DNA of 64,000 nucleotides from NCBI RefSeq assembly GCF_003965815.1, contig NZ_RXOE01000002.1, positions 186,001 to 250,000 of the forward strand. Direction: 5' to 3'. The translations under genes were made by a program, and so were the position numbers. Origin of the DNA: Variovorax gossypii (GTDB lineage Bacteria; Pseudomonadota; Gammaproteobacteria; Burkholderiales; Burkholderiaceae_C). Shown here piece by piece: positions 38,252-47,168 of this stretch (positions are counted from its first letter, which is position 1; every line of letters begins with the position of its first letter). The notes beneath the pieces were generated by a model. It searched no databases. It was not told the DNA's origin and was given only the letters and a program-made list of their open reading frames with translations.

Positions 38252-39460
38252 TCAGACGACGCCGTTCGTCTTCAGCGCCGCGAGCTTCTCGTCCGACAGG
38301 CCGAGCAGCGACTGCAGCACGTCGTGCGTGCCTTCGCCCAGCGTGGGCGGCGCGCTGCGCACCGGCAGGCGCTCGCCGTCGAAGCGGTAGGGCGGCGCCA
38401 GCACGTTGACTGTGCCGGCCACCGGATGCGGCTGCGTGGTCACGAGGCCGGCGTCGGTCGCCCGCTTCGATTGCAGCGCCTCCAGCAGGCCCAGCACCTC
38501 GCCGCACGGAATGCCGGCGGCAGTGAGCTTTTCGAGCAGGTCGACGCGCTGGCGCTTCGCGAGTTCGGCATGCAGCTCGGGCAGCAGCGCGGCGCGGTTG
38601 GCCGAACGCAGGATGTTGGTCTTGAAGCGCTCGTCGGCCGCGAGGTCGGGCCGCTCGATCACCTCGGTGCAGAAGCGTGCGAATTGCGCGTTGTTGCCCA
38701 CGGTGATGACCAGCGGGCCGTCGGCCGCGTCGAACACGCCATACGGCACGATCGACGGATGCGAGTTGCCGTAGCGCGGCGGGTCTTCGCCCATGAGCAG
38801 CGCTTCGAGGCCGTAGTAGGCGGTGATCATCAGGCCGCAGTCGAAGAGCGCCATCTCCACGTGCCGGCCCTTGCCGGTCTTCTCGCGCTGGTAGAGCGCG
38901 GCCAGGATGGCCTGCGCCGAGTACATGCCGGTGAACAGGTCGACGGCCGCCACGCCGAACTTCAGCGGCGGCTGGTTCGCTTCGCCGTTGAGCGCCATCA
39001 GGCCGGCCTCGCCTTGAACGACGAGGTCGTAGCCCGGGCGCGCGGCTTCGGGGCCGGTGCGGTCGTAGCCCGAGATCGAGCAGTAGATGAGGCCCGGATG
39101 CTCCTTGCTCAGCTGCTCGTAGCCCAGGCCCAGCTTGTCGATGCCGCCGAACTTGAAGTTCTGGATCACCACGTCGCACTGCTTCGCGAGGTCGCGCGCG
39201 AGCTGCTGGCCCTCGGGCGTCTGCAGGTCGAGCGTGACCGAGCGCTTGTTGCGGTTCACGCTGTTGAAGTAGGCGGTCTCGGTCTTGCCCACGCGCAGGC
39301 CCCAGTCGCGGGTGTCGTCGCCGCGGCCCGGATGCTCCACCTTGATGACTTCGGCGCCCATGTCGGCCAGCACCATGCCGCACCAGGGGCCCGCGAGGAT
39401 GCGGGACAGATCGAGAACGCGGACGCCGGCGAGCGGCAGCGATGAATTCGGCAGTGGCAT
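38252..39460 (-). CDS. Family III CoA-transferase (CaiB/BaiF)
   Basis: CoA-transferase of 402 residues. The N-terminus LAGVRVLDLSRILAGPWCGM and the NRNKRSVTLDLQTPEGQQL stretch are diagnostic; an Asp after LFTGMYSAQAI... lies in the usual catalytic region (PLKFGVAAVDLFTGMY). It would move CoA from a donor such as succinyl-CoA to the pathway acid. Start MPLPNSS is preferred over a longer frame. Presence beside an ATP-dependent ligase suggests two activation routes or two substrates. Confidence 0.88.
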   Translation of the reverse strand: MPLPNSSLPLAGVRVLDLSRILAGPWCGMVLADMGAEVIKVEHPGRGDDTRDWGLRVGKTETAYFNSVNRNKRSVTLDLQTPEGQQLARDLAKQCDVVIQNFKFGGIDKLGLGYEQLSKEHPGLIYCSISGYDRTGPEAARPGYDLVVQGEAGLMALNGEANQPPLKFGVAAVDLFTGMYSAQAILAALYQREKTGKGRHVEMALFDCGLMITAYYGLEALLMGEDPPRYGNSHPSIVPYGVFDAADGPLVITVGNNAQFARFCTEVIERPDLAADERFKTNILRSANRAALLPELHAELAKRQRVDLLEKLTAAGIPCGEVLGLLEALQSKRATDAGLVTTQPHPVAGTVNVLAPPYRFDGERLPVRSAPPTLGEGTHDVLQSLLGLSDEKLAALKTNGVV

Positions 39461-39541
39461 GAGATCAGCTCCCTGGAAACGAGAAAGCCCCGCACGGTGC
39501 ATACGTCGCGCGAGGCGGAAAGGCAGGGCGGGCGGCCCGCG

Positions 39542-40357
39542 TCAGGACGCGCCCTGCTTCTGGCGCCGCAGCGCGGCGAAGTCGGCCTTGCGCTTGCCGA
39601 GGAAGGCGCCGATGCCTTCGGCCGCTTCGGCATCCGCCTGCGACTCGACCATGTACACGGCCTCGGCTTCGAGCTGCTCTTCCAGTGTGGCGCGATGTGC
39701 CTGGCGGCACAGCGTCTTGATGCGCGCGCTGGCGCGCTGCGGGCCGCCCGCCACCTTGGCCGCGAGCGCGATGGCCTCGGCCAGCGCCGCGCCCTTGTCG
39801 GTCAGGCGGTTGACCGCGCCCAGCGCATGCAGGCGCTCGGCCTGCATGCGGTCGCCGGTCAGGCACATCTCGGTGAGCACCTGACGCGAGACGAACTCCG
39901 AGAGGAAGGCCGTGGCGCCGCCGTCGGGCGTGAGGCCGACTTTGACGTAGGCGACGGTGAAGAAGGCGTCGCGCGCCGACACCAGCATGTCGCAGGCCAG
40001 AGCCATCGACAGGCCCGCGCCGGCGGCGCCGCCTTCGACGGCCGCGATGACGGGCTTGCCGCAATCGCGGATCGCGCGGATGAGGTTGTTCAGGCCTTCG
40101 AGCTTCTCGCGGCGTTCGGACGCGGGCAGCTCGCGGCGCTTGGCCAGCAGGTTCAAGTCGCCGCCGGAGGAGAAGAAATCGCCTGCGCCGGTGAAGACGA
40201 TGGCGCCGACTTCGGGGTCGGCCTGCGCGTCGGCGAGCGCGGCCGAGAGTTCGGCGTACAGCGTCGGCGTGATCGCGTTGCGCGCGGCCGGGTTGCTGTT
40301 GGTGAGGATGCGCACGGCACCCTCTTGCGAGATCAGCACGGTCTTGTTTTCGCTCAT
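39542..40357 (-). CDS. Enoyl-CoA hydratase family protein
   Basis: Crotonase of 271 residues. Oxyanion-hole segments SSGGDLNLLA and GGAAGAGLSMALACD are visible, and the C-terminal FLGKRKADF matches hydratase/isomerase tails. Its start overlaps the stop of the acyl-CoA dehydrogenase gene upstream by four bases (ATGA). It may act as an isomerase or second hydratase beside the FadB-type fusion protein. Confidence 0.88.
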   Translation of the reverse strand: MSENKTVLISQEGAVRILTNSNPAARNAITPTLYAELSAALADAQADPEVGAIVFTGAGDFFSSGGDLNLLAKRRELPASERREKLEGLNNLIRAIRDCGKPVIAAVEGGAAGAGLSMALACDMLVSARDAFFTVAYVKVGLTPDGGATAFLSEFVSRQVLTEMCLTGDRMQAERLHALGAVNRLTDKGAALAEAIALAAKVAGGPQRASARIKTLCRQAHRATLEEQLEAEAVYMVESQADAEAAEGIGAFLGKRKADFAALRRQKQGAS

Positions 40358-41496
40358 GCCGTCAGCTCCTTGCCCAGGGCGATATAGCGCTGCAGGTGAT
40401 GGTCCTCGTCGCCCAGCTGGTGGTCGATCATCACGAGGCGCTTGGCGTAGTGGGGCAGCGGCAGCTCCCATGTCATGCCGATGCCGCCGTGCATCTGGAT
40501 GCTTTCCTGCGCCACCAGCGCGCCGATGCGGCCGATGCTGAACTTGGCGGCCGACAGCGCGCGCTCGCGCGTCAGGCGGTCGCCGGTGTCGATGGCGGCT
40601 GCGGCATTGATGACGGCCGAGCGGGCCTGTTCGATTTCGAGCAGCAGGTCGGCCATGCGGTGCTGCAGCGCCTGGAAGCTGCCGATCAGCGTGCCGAACT
40701 GCTTGCGCGTGCGCAGGTATTCGAGCGTCGCGGCCTTGGCCGCTTCCATCGCGCCCACGGCTTCGGCGCACAGCGCGAGCACGCCGCGGCCGATGGCGCG
40801 TTCAAGCGTGGCGTAGCCCTGGCCCTCGGCGCCGAGCAGCGCGTCGGCGCCCAGCTTCACGCCGTCGAACGAGAGCTCGGCGACACGGCCGCCGTCGATG
40901 GCGGGGCAGCCGCGCACCGATAGGCCAGCCGTCTTCGCGGGCACGAGGAAGAGCGAGATGCCGGCTTCGTCGTCTACGTTGCCCGAGGTGCGGGCCGAGA
41001 CGAGGAACAGGTCGGCCTGCTCGCCCTGCGGCACGACGGCCTTGGCGCCGTGCAGCACCCAGCCATCGCCGCTGCGCTCGGCCTTGGTCTGCACGCGGGT
41101 GCGTTCGTAGTGCGTGTCGGCCTCGTCGTGCGCGAAGGCAGCGACGATCGCGCCGTTGATGATGTCGCCGATCTTTTCCTTCTGCGCATCGGTGCCCGCG
41201 GCGCTGATCGCCTCGCCGACCATCACCGCGCCCAGCAGCGGCTCGATCACGAGGCCACGGCCCAGTGCCTCGAAGACCACGGCGATGTCGAAGCCGCCGC
41301 CGCCGAAGCCGCCATCGGCCTCGTTGAAGAGGGCACCGATCACGCCGAGCTCGGCGAACTGCTGGAAGATTTCCTTGCTGAACCCGTGCTCCGACTTTGC
41401 GATGCGGTCGCGCGCGTCGAAGGCGTACTGCTCGCTGATGAAGCGGTTCAGGCTGTCGGCGAGCATGCGCCGGTCTTCGGTGTGTTCGAAGTTCAT
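40354..41496 (-). CDS. pimD: Acyl-CoA dehydrogenase, pimeloyl-CoA dehydrogenase small-subunit type
   Basis: FAD-dependent dehydrogenase of 380 residues. The start MNFEHTEDRRMLADSLNRFI and GALFNEADGGFGGGGFDIAV closely resemble the PimD-type small subunit, as I recall it. The C-terminal MHGGIGMTWELPLPHYAKRL is the usual acyl-CoA dehydrogenase end. Together with the larger partner encoded just upstream it likely forms a heteromeric enzyme acting on medium-chain dicarboxyl-CoA; electrons go to the ETF of the same operon. Confidence 0.75.
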   Translation of the reverse strand: MNFEHTEDRRMLADSLNRFISEQYAFDARDRIAKSEHGFSKEIFQQFAELGVIGALFNEADGGFGGGGFDIAVVFEALGRGLVIEPLLGAVMVGEAISAAGTDAQKEKIGDIINGAIVAAFAHDEADTHYERTRVQTKAERSGDGWVLHGAKAVVPQGEQADLFLVSARTSGNVDDEAGISLFLVPAKTAGLSVRGCPAIDGGRVAELSFDGVKLGADALLGAEGQGYATLERAIGRGVLALCAEAVGAMEAAKAATLEYLRTRKQFGTLIGSFQALQHRMADLLLEIEQARSAVINAAAAIDTGDRLTRERALSAAKFSIGRIGALVAQESIQMHGGIGMTWELPLPHYAKRLVMIDHQLGDEDHHLQRYIALGKELTA

Positions 41497-41507
41497 GGCA
41501 TGTCTCC

Positions 41508-42716
41508 TTACAGACCAAGAATCATCTTGGAGATGATGTTCTTCTGGATTTCGTTCGAGCCGCCGAAGATCGACAGCTTGCGGTTGTTGAAATAGCGCGA
41601 GGCGGCGGCCGATGCGTAATCGGGGCCGAAGGTCTCGCCGGTGTAGCCATCCTTCAATGCTTCCGCGATGAAGGGGCGGCCGTAGACGCCCATCGCGCGG
41701 CGGGCCAGCGAAGAGATTTCCTGGCGGATCTCGGTGCCGCGAATCTTCAGCATCGAGCTTTCCGCGCCCGGCACGCCGCCGCCTGCCACCGCCGCGATCA
41801 CGCGCAGGTTGGTGGTCTTCATGTTCTCCAGGTCGATCTCGACGCGGGCCATGCGCGCCGCGAAGGCCGGATCGTCGGCCAGCGGCTTGCCGTTCTTGGT
41901 CTGCGTGCCCGCGATGCCCTTCAGCTGTTCGAGCGCGGCCACCGAGAAGCCCACGCCCGCGATGTTGGTGCGCTCGTAGGTCAGCAGGTACTTGGCGCAG
42001 GTCCAGCCCTTGTTCTCCTCGCCCACGAGGTTCTCGGCGGGCACGCGCACGTCGGAGAAGAACACCTCGTTGACTTCATGCTCGCCGTCGAGCGTGATGA
42101 TCGGGCGCACTTCGACACCGGGCGACTCCATGTCGATCAGCAGGAAGCTGATGCCCTCCTGCTTCTTCGCCTCGCGGTTGGTGCGCACCAGGCAGAAGAT
42201 CATGTTGGCGTGCTGGCCCAGAGTGGTCCAGGTCTTCTGGCCGTTCACGATGAAGTGGTCGCCCTGTGCGTCGATGCCGCGCACGGCGGTGGTCTTCACG
42301 GCAGCCAGGTCGGAGCCCGCGCCGGGTTCCGAATAGCCCTGGCACCACCAGTCGGCCCCGTTGAGGATGCGCGGCAGCCAGTAGCTCTTCTGCGCCTCGT
42401 TGCCGTACTTGATGAGCACCGGGCCGAGCATGTTCACGCCGAAGGGCACGATGCGCGGCGCGAAGGCCAGCGCGCATTCGTTCTCGAAGATGAACTTCTC
42501 CACCGCCGTCCAGCCCGGGCCGCCGTACTGCTCGGGCCAGTGGTTGGCAAGCCAGCCGCGCTCGTTGAGGATGGCGTGCCATTCCTGCATGTCGGCCTTC
42601 TCGAGGATCTTGCCGCTGCGCACTTTCTCGGACAGCCGCACCGGCAGCTTCGCGGCCAGGAAGGCGCGCACTTCGCTGCGGAAGGCTTCTTCTTCGGGGG
42701 TGAAGTTCAGGTCCAT
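41508..42716 (-). CDS. pimC: Acyl-CoA dehydrogenase, pimeloyl-CoA dehydrogenase large-subunit type
   Basis: Dehydrogenase of 402 residues beginning MDLNFTPEEEAFRSEVRAFL. The FAD-site stretch WCQGYSEPGAGSDLAAVKT and the late FGGSNEIQKNIISKMILGL are typical. The sequence style matches PimC-type large subunits. It is separated from the small subunit gene by 11 bp. Start chosen at the family N-terminus; a longer frame upstream overlaps the thiolase gene. Confidence 0.78.
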   Translation of the reverse strand: MDLNFTPEEEAFRSEVRAFLAAKLPVRLSEKVRSGKILEKADMQEWHAILNERGWLANHWPEQYGGPGWTAVEKFIFENECALAFAPRIVPFGVNMLGPVLIKYGNEAQKSYWLPRILNGADWWCQGYSEPGAGSDLAAVKTTAVRGIDAQGDHFIVNGQKTWTTLGQHANMIFCLVRTNREAKKQEGISFLLIDMESPGVEVRPIITLDGEHEVNEVFFSDVRVPAENLVGEENKGWTCAKYLLTYERTNIAGVGFSVAALEQLKGIAGTQTKNGKPLADDPAFAARMARVEIDLENMKTTNLRVIAAVAGGGVPGAESSMLKIRGTEIRQEISSLARRAMGVYGRPFIAEALKDGYTGETFGPDYASAAASRYFNNRKLSIFGGSNEIQKNIISKMILGL

Positions 42717-42726
42717 GGCGGACTCC

Positions 42727-43917
42727 TCAATAGATTTCGAACAGGCCGGCAGCGCCCATGCCGCCGGCGATGCACATCGTGACCACGGCGTACTTGGCGC
42801 CGCGGCGCTTGCCTTCGATGAGCACATGGCCCGCGAGGCGCGCGCCGGTCATGCCGAAGGGGTGGCCGATGGAGATCGCGCCGCCGTTCACGTTGAGCAG
42901 TTCCGAGGGAATGCCCAGCTTGTCCTGGCAGTAGATCGACTGCGAGGCGAAGGCCTCGTTGAGTTCCCACAGGCCGATGTCCTGCACCTTCAGGCCGTGG
43001 CGCGCGAGCAGCTTGGGCACTGCGAACACCGGGCCGATGCCCATCTCGTCGGGCTCGCAGCCGGCCACCGCGAGGCCGCGGAAGGCGCCCAGCGGCTTGA
43101 TGTTGGCGCGCTCGGCTTCCTTGGCTTCCATCAGCACGCAGGCCGATGCGCCGTCCGACAGCTGCGAGGCGTTGCCGGCGGTGATGAACTTGTCTTCGCC
43201 CATCACGGGCTTGAGCTTGGCGAGCGCCTCGTAGGTGGTACCGCGACGGTTGCAGTTGTCTTCCGTGGCGGTCACTTCGCGGTAGGTGACTTCCTTCGTC
43301 TCCTTGTCGGTCACCGCCATGGTGGTGGTGCAGGCGACGATCTCGTCCTTGTAGCGGCCGGCGATCTGCGCCTCTTCGGTGCGGCGCTGGCTCTCGGCCG
43401 AGAAGCGGTCCTGCGCCTCGCGGCTGATGTTGTAGCGCTTGGCGACGATGTCGGCGGTCTCGATCATCGCCATGTACAGCTCGGGCTTGTGCTCGACGAT
43501 CCACGGGTCCATGCCGCTGTCACCGCTGTCGGTGGCGCTGCGGGTGCGGATCTGCGAGATGCTTTCGACGCCGCCCGCGATCATGGCCGGCGCGCCGTCC
43601 ACCACGATGCGACCCGCGGCCATGGCAATGGCCTGCAGGCCCGAGGCGCAGAAGCGGTTCACGGTGGTGCCGGCGATGGAGATCGGCAGGCCGGCGCGGA
43701 TGATGGCCTGGCGCGCGATGTTGCGGCCGGTGGTGCCTTCGGGATAACCGCAGCCGAGGATGGCGTCTTCGATCAGCGCGGGATCGAGCCCCGAGCGCTC
43801 GACGGCCGCCTTCACGGCGAAGGCCGCCAGCGTGGGGCCGGGGGTGATGTTGAATTCGCCGCGGTGCGCCTTGGTGAGCGGGGTGCGGGCGGTGGAAACG
43901 ATGACGGCTTCACGCAT
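42727..43917 (-). CDS. Acetyl-CoA C-acyltransferase (thiolase)
   Basis: Degradative thiolase of 396 residues that cleaves 3-ketoacyl-CoA with CoA. The acyl-enzyme Cys is C90 in [10 protein letters not shown]; the His-containing [12 protein letters not shown] and the C-terminal [10 protein letters not shown] with the second Cys are intact. It is encoded next to the dehydrogenases and the FadB-type fusion, completing a beta-oxidation cycle. PimB-like by context. Confidence 0.92.
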   Translation of the reverse strand: MREAVIVSTARTPLTKAHRGEFNITPGPTLAAFAVKAAVERSGLDPALIEDAILGCGYPEGTTGRNIARQAIIRAGLPISIAGTTVNRFCASGLQAIAMAAGRIVVDGAPAMIAGGVESISQIRTRSATDSGDSGMDPWIVEHKPELYMAMIETADIVAKRYNISREAQDRFSAESQRRTEEAQIAGRYKDEIVACTTTMAVTDKETKEVTYREVTATEDNCNRRGTTYEALAKLKPVMGEDKFITAGNASQLSDGASACVLMEAKEAERANIKPLGAFRGLAVAGCEPDEMGIGPVFAVPKLLARHGLKVQDIGLWELNEAFASQSIYCQDKLGIPSELLNVNGGAISIGHPFGMTGARLAGHVLIEGKRRGAKYAVVTMCIAGGMGAAGLFEIY

Positions 43918-43956
43918 GGGGATGTCTCCTGGACGGCTGACTGGAATGGACTCTGA

Positions 43957-46092
43957 TTACTCGGACTGGTTGAGGCTCGCGAAATCGGCGCCGCGCTCGA
44001 CCAGCTGCACCAGCAGCGGCGAGGGCTTCCAGAAGATCGGGTCTTCCTTCGCAAACTCCTGGATGTCGGCCAGCACCTTGGGCAGGCCCACGGTGTCGGC
44101 GTACTTCATCGGGCCGCCGCGATGGCGCGGGAAGCCGTAGCCGTAGAGGAAGGTCACGTCCACGTCGAGCGGGCGCAGCGCGATGCGCTGGAGCACGACG
44201 TTGGCGCCTTCGTTGATCATCGCGGCCATGTAGCGGCGCATGATTTCTTCCTCGGTGAAGGCGCGCGGCTTGATGCCGGCGCGCTCGCGCTCGGCGTCGA
44301 TGATGGCCAGCACCTCGGGGTCGGGCACGCCGGTGCGCGCGCCCTCGGGGTACAGGTAGTAGCCGCGCTGCGTCTTCTGGCCGAACCAGCCGCGCTCGCA
44401 GATGCGGTCGGCCACCTGCACGTAGCGCGCCTTCGGGTCGCGCGTGGCGGCCTTGCGCTTGCGCGTGGCCCAGCCGATGTCGCCGCCCGCGAGGTCGGAC
44501 ACCTGGAAGGGGCCCATGGGGTAGCCGAAGTTGCGCACGGCGGCGTCGATGTCGTAGGGCGATGCGCCGTCTTCCATCATGTGGTCGGCGGCCTGGCGGT
44601 ACACGGCCAGGATGCGGTTACCGATGAAGCCGTCGCACACGCCGGCGCGCACCGGCACCTTCTTGAGCTTCTTCGCCAGTTCGAAGCCGGTGGCGACCAC
44701 GTCGGCGCTCACCTTGGCGGGCACCACGATCTCCAGCAGCTTCATGATGTTGGCGGGCGAGAAGAAGTGCAGGCCCACCACGTCCTGCGGACGCGAGATG
44801 CTGGCGGCGATCTCGTCGATGTCGAGGTAAGAGGTATTGGTGGCGATCACGGCGCCGCGCTTGCACACGCGGTCGAGCTCGGCGAACACGGCCTTCTTGA
44901 CGCCCATTTCCTCGAACACGGCTTCGACCACGATGTCGACGTTGGCGAGCGCGTCGTAGCTGGTGGAGCCCGAGAAGCGCGCCATGACGGCTGCCTTTGC
45001 CTCGGGCGTCATGCGGCCCTTGGCGATGAGGCCGTCGTACACCTTCTCGACGTTGGCACGGCCGCGCGCGAGTTGCGTGTCGTCGCGCTCGATCATGGTC
45101 ACGGGCAGGCCCGCGTCCAGCATCGCCACCGCGATGCCCGCGCCCATGGTGCCGCCGCCGACGATGCCGGCGGACTCCAGCGCGCGCGGGCTGGCCGACT
45201 TGGTCTCGGGCGCCTTCAGCACTTCGCGCTCGGCGAAGAAGGCGTGGATCAGGCCGGCGCGCTGCGGGCTGTCGATGCACTGCAGGAACAGCTTGCGCTC
45301 CAGCGCCATGCCTTCGTCGAAGGGCAGCGTGAGCGCGCCTTCGACGGCCTCGACGATCTTCATCGGCGAGAACAGGCCGCGGCTCTTCTTTGCGGTGTCG
45401 GCGCGCGCGGCCTCGAGGGCGGCGCGGCTGGCTTCCTTGTCGGCCAGCGCGCCGGCTTCGCGCGTGCGGCGCACCGGGGCCTTGGCGGCGACCAGTTCAT
45501 TCGCGTAGGCGAGGCCTTCGACGCGCGCATCGGCTTCGGTGCCGAGGCGGTCGACGAGGCCGAGCGACAGCGCTTCCTTCGCGCCCGCATGGCGGCCACT
45601 GAGCATGAGTTCGATGGCGGGCTTCACGCCGATCAGGCGCGGCGCGCGCTGCGTGCCGCCCGAGCCGGGCAGCAGGCCCAGCGCCACTTCGGGCAGGCCC
45701 AGCTTCGCGGTGGGCGAGGCGATGCGGTAGTGCGCCGACAGCGCCACTTCGAGGCCGCCACCGAGCGCGGCGCCGTGCATCGCCGCGACGACCGGTTTCG
45801 TGCAGTTCTCGATCTTCAGGCACACCTCGGGCAGCGAGGGCGGCTGCGGGGTCTTGCCGAATTCGCGGATGTCGGCACCCGCGATGAAATTGCGGCCGGC
45901 GCCGACGATCAGCACAGCCTTGGCGGCGCCATCGGCTTCCGCCGCGTCGATGGCGGCCGCGAGGCCGCGGCGCACATCCACGCCCAGGGCGTTGACGGGC
46001 GGGTTGTCGATGGTCACCACGAGCACGTCGCCTAGACGTTCGAAGGTGACGGGACCGGTGGACGTGGAGGGGCTGGGAGTGGTGGTGGCCAT
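43957..46092 (-). CDS. 3-hydroxyacyl-CoA dehydrogenase/enoyl-CoA hydratase fusion (FadB/FadJ/PimF type)
   Basis: Bifunctional beta-oxidation enzyme of 711 residues. The N-terminal crotonase domain (about 20-200) has FIAGADIREFG and GGGLEVALSAHYR with the acid Glu in LPEVALGLLPGSGG. The dehydrogenase domain follows with the NAD motif GGGTMGAGIAVAM and the catalytic His in GLHFFSPANIMKL. The last segment MKYADTVGLPKVL is typical of this family. First gene of the operon; the start MATTTPSPS is chosen over a frame reaching into the promoter. Confidence 0.92.
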   Translation of the reverse strand: MATTTPSPSTSTGPVTFERLGDVLVVTIDNPPVNALGVDVRRGLAAAIDAAEADGAAKAVLIVGAGRNFIAGADIREFGKTPQPPSLPEVCLKIENCTKPVVAAMHGAALGGGLEVALSAHYRIASPTAKLGLPEVALGLLPGSGGTQRAPRLIGVKPAIELMLSGRHAGAKEALSLGLVDRLGTEADARVEGLAYANELVAAKAPVRRTREAGALADKEASRAALEAARADTAKKSRGLFSPMKIVEAVEGALTLPFDEGMALERKLFLQCIDSPQRAGLIHAFFAEREVLKAPETKSASPRALESAGIVGGGTMGAGIAVAMLDAGLPVTMIERDDTQLARGRANVEKVYDGLIAKGRMTPEAKAAVMARFSGSTSYDALANVDIVVEAVFEEMGVKKAVFAELDRVCKRGAVIATNTSYLDIDEIAASISRPQDVVGLHFFSPANIMKLLEIVVPAKVSADVVATGFELAKKLKKVPVRAGVCDGFIGNRILAVYRQAADHMMEDGASPYDIDAAVRNFGYPMGPFQVSDLAGGDIGWATRKRKAATRDPKARYVQVADRICERGWFGQKTQRGYYLYPEGARTGVPDPEVLAIIDAERERAGIKPRAFTEEEIMRRYMAAMINEGANVVLQRIALRPLDVDVTFLYGYGFPRHRGGPMKYADTVGLPKVLADIQEFAKEDPIFWKPSPLLVQLVERGADFASLNQSE

Positions 46093-46177
46093 GTGCGTGT
46101 CGCTTGTCTCTTGCGTTGCGGACCGTGCGGGTCCGAGGCTCTGGGGTGAACCCAGCATTCTTGGCCTGAGGCGCTGC

Positions 46178-46225
46178 TTTGACAATTGCATAGCCGGTTG
46201 ACAGACTGTCAAAGGATTTTTGACA
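46178..46225. promoter_or_regulatory. TTGACA palindrome in the divergent LysR/catabolic operon promoter
   Basis: The spacer between the LysR gene and the operon contains the perfect inverted repeat TTGACA-GAC-TGTCAA at 46198-46212, with further TTGACA half-sites at about 46179 and 46220. LysR proteins bind T-N11-A type palindromes in such spacers, so this is the best candidate operator. The same TTGACA units also resemble -35 boxes for the LysR gene. Confidence 0.5.
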
Positions 46226-46235
46226 CAATCGACCC

Positions 46236-47147
46236 ATGGACCTCCAGTCGCTCACCCTGTTGGTGGAAATCCTCGACGCCGGCAACCTGAGCGCGGCCGC
46301 GCGGCGGCTCAAGATGACCCGCGCCAACGTCAGCTACCACCTGAACCAGCTGGAGCGTTCGGTGGGCGCGCAACTCGTGCGCCGCACCACCCGCCGCGCC
46401 GAGCCGACCGAGATCGGCCTGCGGCTCTACCAGCACGGCATCGCCATCCAGGCCGAACTGCTGGCGGCGCGCGAATCGGTGACCACGCTGGGGCAGGGCC
46501 TGCAGGGCCGCGTACGCCTGAGCGTGCCCAGCGGCTACGGGCAGTTGGTCATGGCCGACTGGCTGATCGACTTCAAGCGCCAGTACCCCGGCATCGTGCT
46601 CGACGTGGTGTTCGAGAACCGCATCGAGGACCTGCTGCGCGACGAAGTCGACATCGCCATCCGCGTGATTCCGGAGCCGCCGCAGAACCTGGTGGCCCGC
46701 GCGATGGGGCCGGTGCGCTACGTGGCCTGCGCCTCGAGCGAGTACGCGGCGAAGAACCCGCTGCCGGTGCAGCTTGACGCGCTGCAGGGCGCGCCGGTGG
46801 TCACGGCCGCCGTCATCGGCCGGCAACTGCGCGTGTCGGCCTACCAGGGCGAGACACGGCGCGAGGTGATCCTGGAGCCGACGCTGATCTCGGAAAACTT
46901 CCTTTTCCTGCGCCAGGCCATCCTCGCGGGCCTGGGCATCGGCCTGGTGCCCGACTACGTGGTGCAGGAAGACGTGCGCCGCGGCGACGTGGTGACCACG
47001 CTCGACGACTGGCGCCTCTCGATCTTCGGCACCCAGATGTTCATGCTCTACATGCCGAACCGCCAGCACACGCGGGCGATCCGGACGTTCATCGATTTCG
47101 TGCTGGAGCGAGTGCGGGTGCCGGGCGACGGGCCGGACGTACGGTAG
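46236..47147 (+). CDS. LysR-family regulator, probable controller of the pim-like operon
   Basis: LysR protein of 303 residues. N-terminal HTH: LVEILDAGNLSAAARRLKMT and NVSYHLNQLERSVGAQLVRR; YHLNQLE replaces the more common SRQIxxLE and resembles a subgroup of LysR proteins in Burkholderiales. The effector domain contains VRLSVPSGYGQLVMADWLID. Divergent from the 12-gene catabolic operon, so it is its likely regulator. Confidence 0.88.
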   Translation: MDLQSLTLLVEILDAGNLSAAARRLKMTRANVSYHLNQLERSVGAQLVRRTTRRAEPTEIGLRLYQHGIAIQAELLAARESVTTLGQGLQGRVRLSVPSGYGQLVMADWLIDFKRQYPGIVLDVVFENRIEDLLRDEVDIAIRVIPEPPQNLVARAMGPVRYVACASSEYAAKNPLPVQLDALQGAPVVTAAVIGRQLRVSAYQGETRREVILEPTLISENFLFLRQAILAGLGIGLVPDYVVQEDVRRGDVVTTLDDWRLSIFGTQMFMLYMPNRQHTRAIRTFIDFVLERVRVPGDGPDVR

Positions 47148-47168
47148 ACCCGCGAGACCGGCCGGAGC

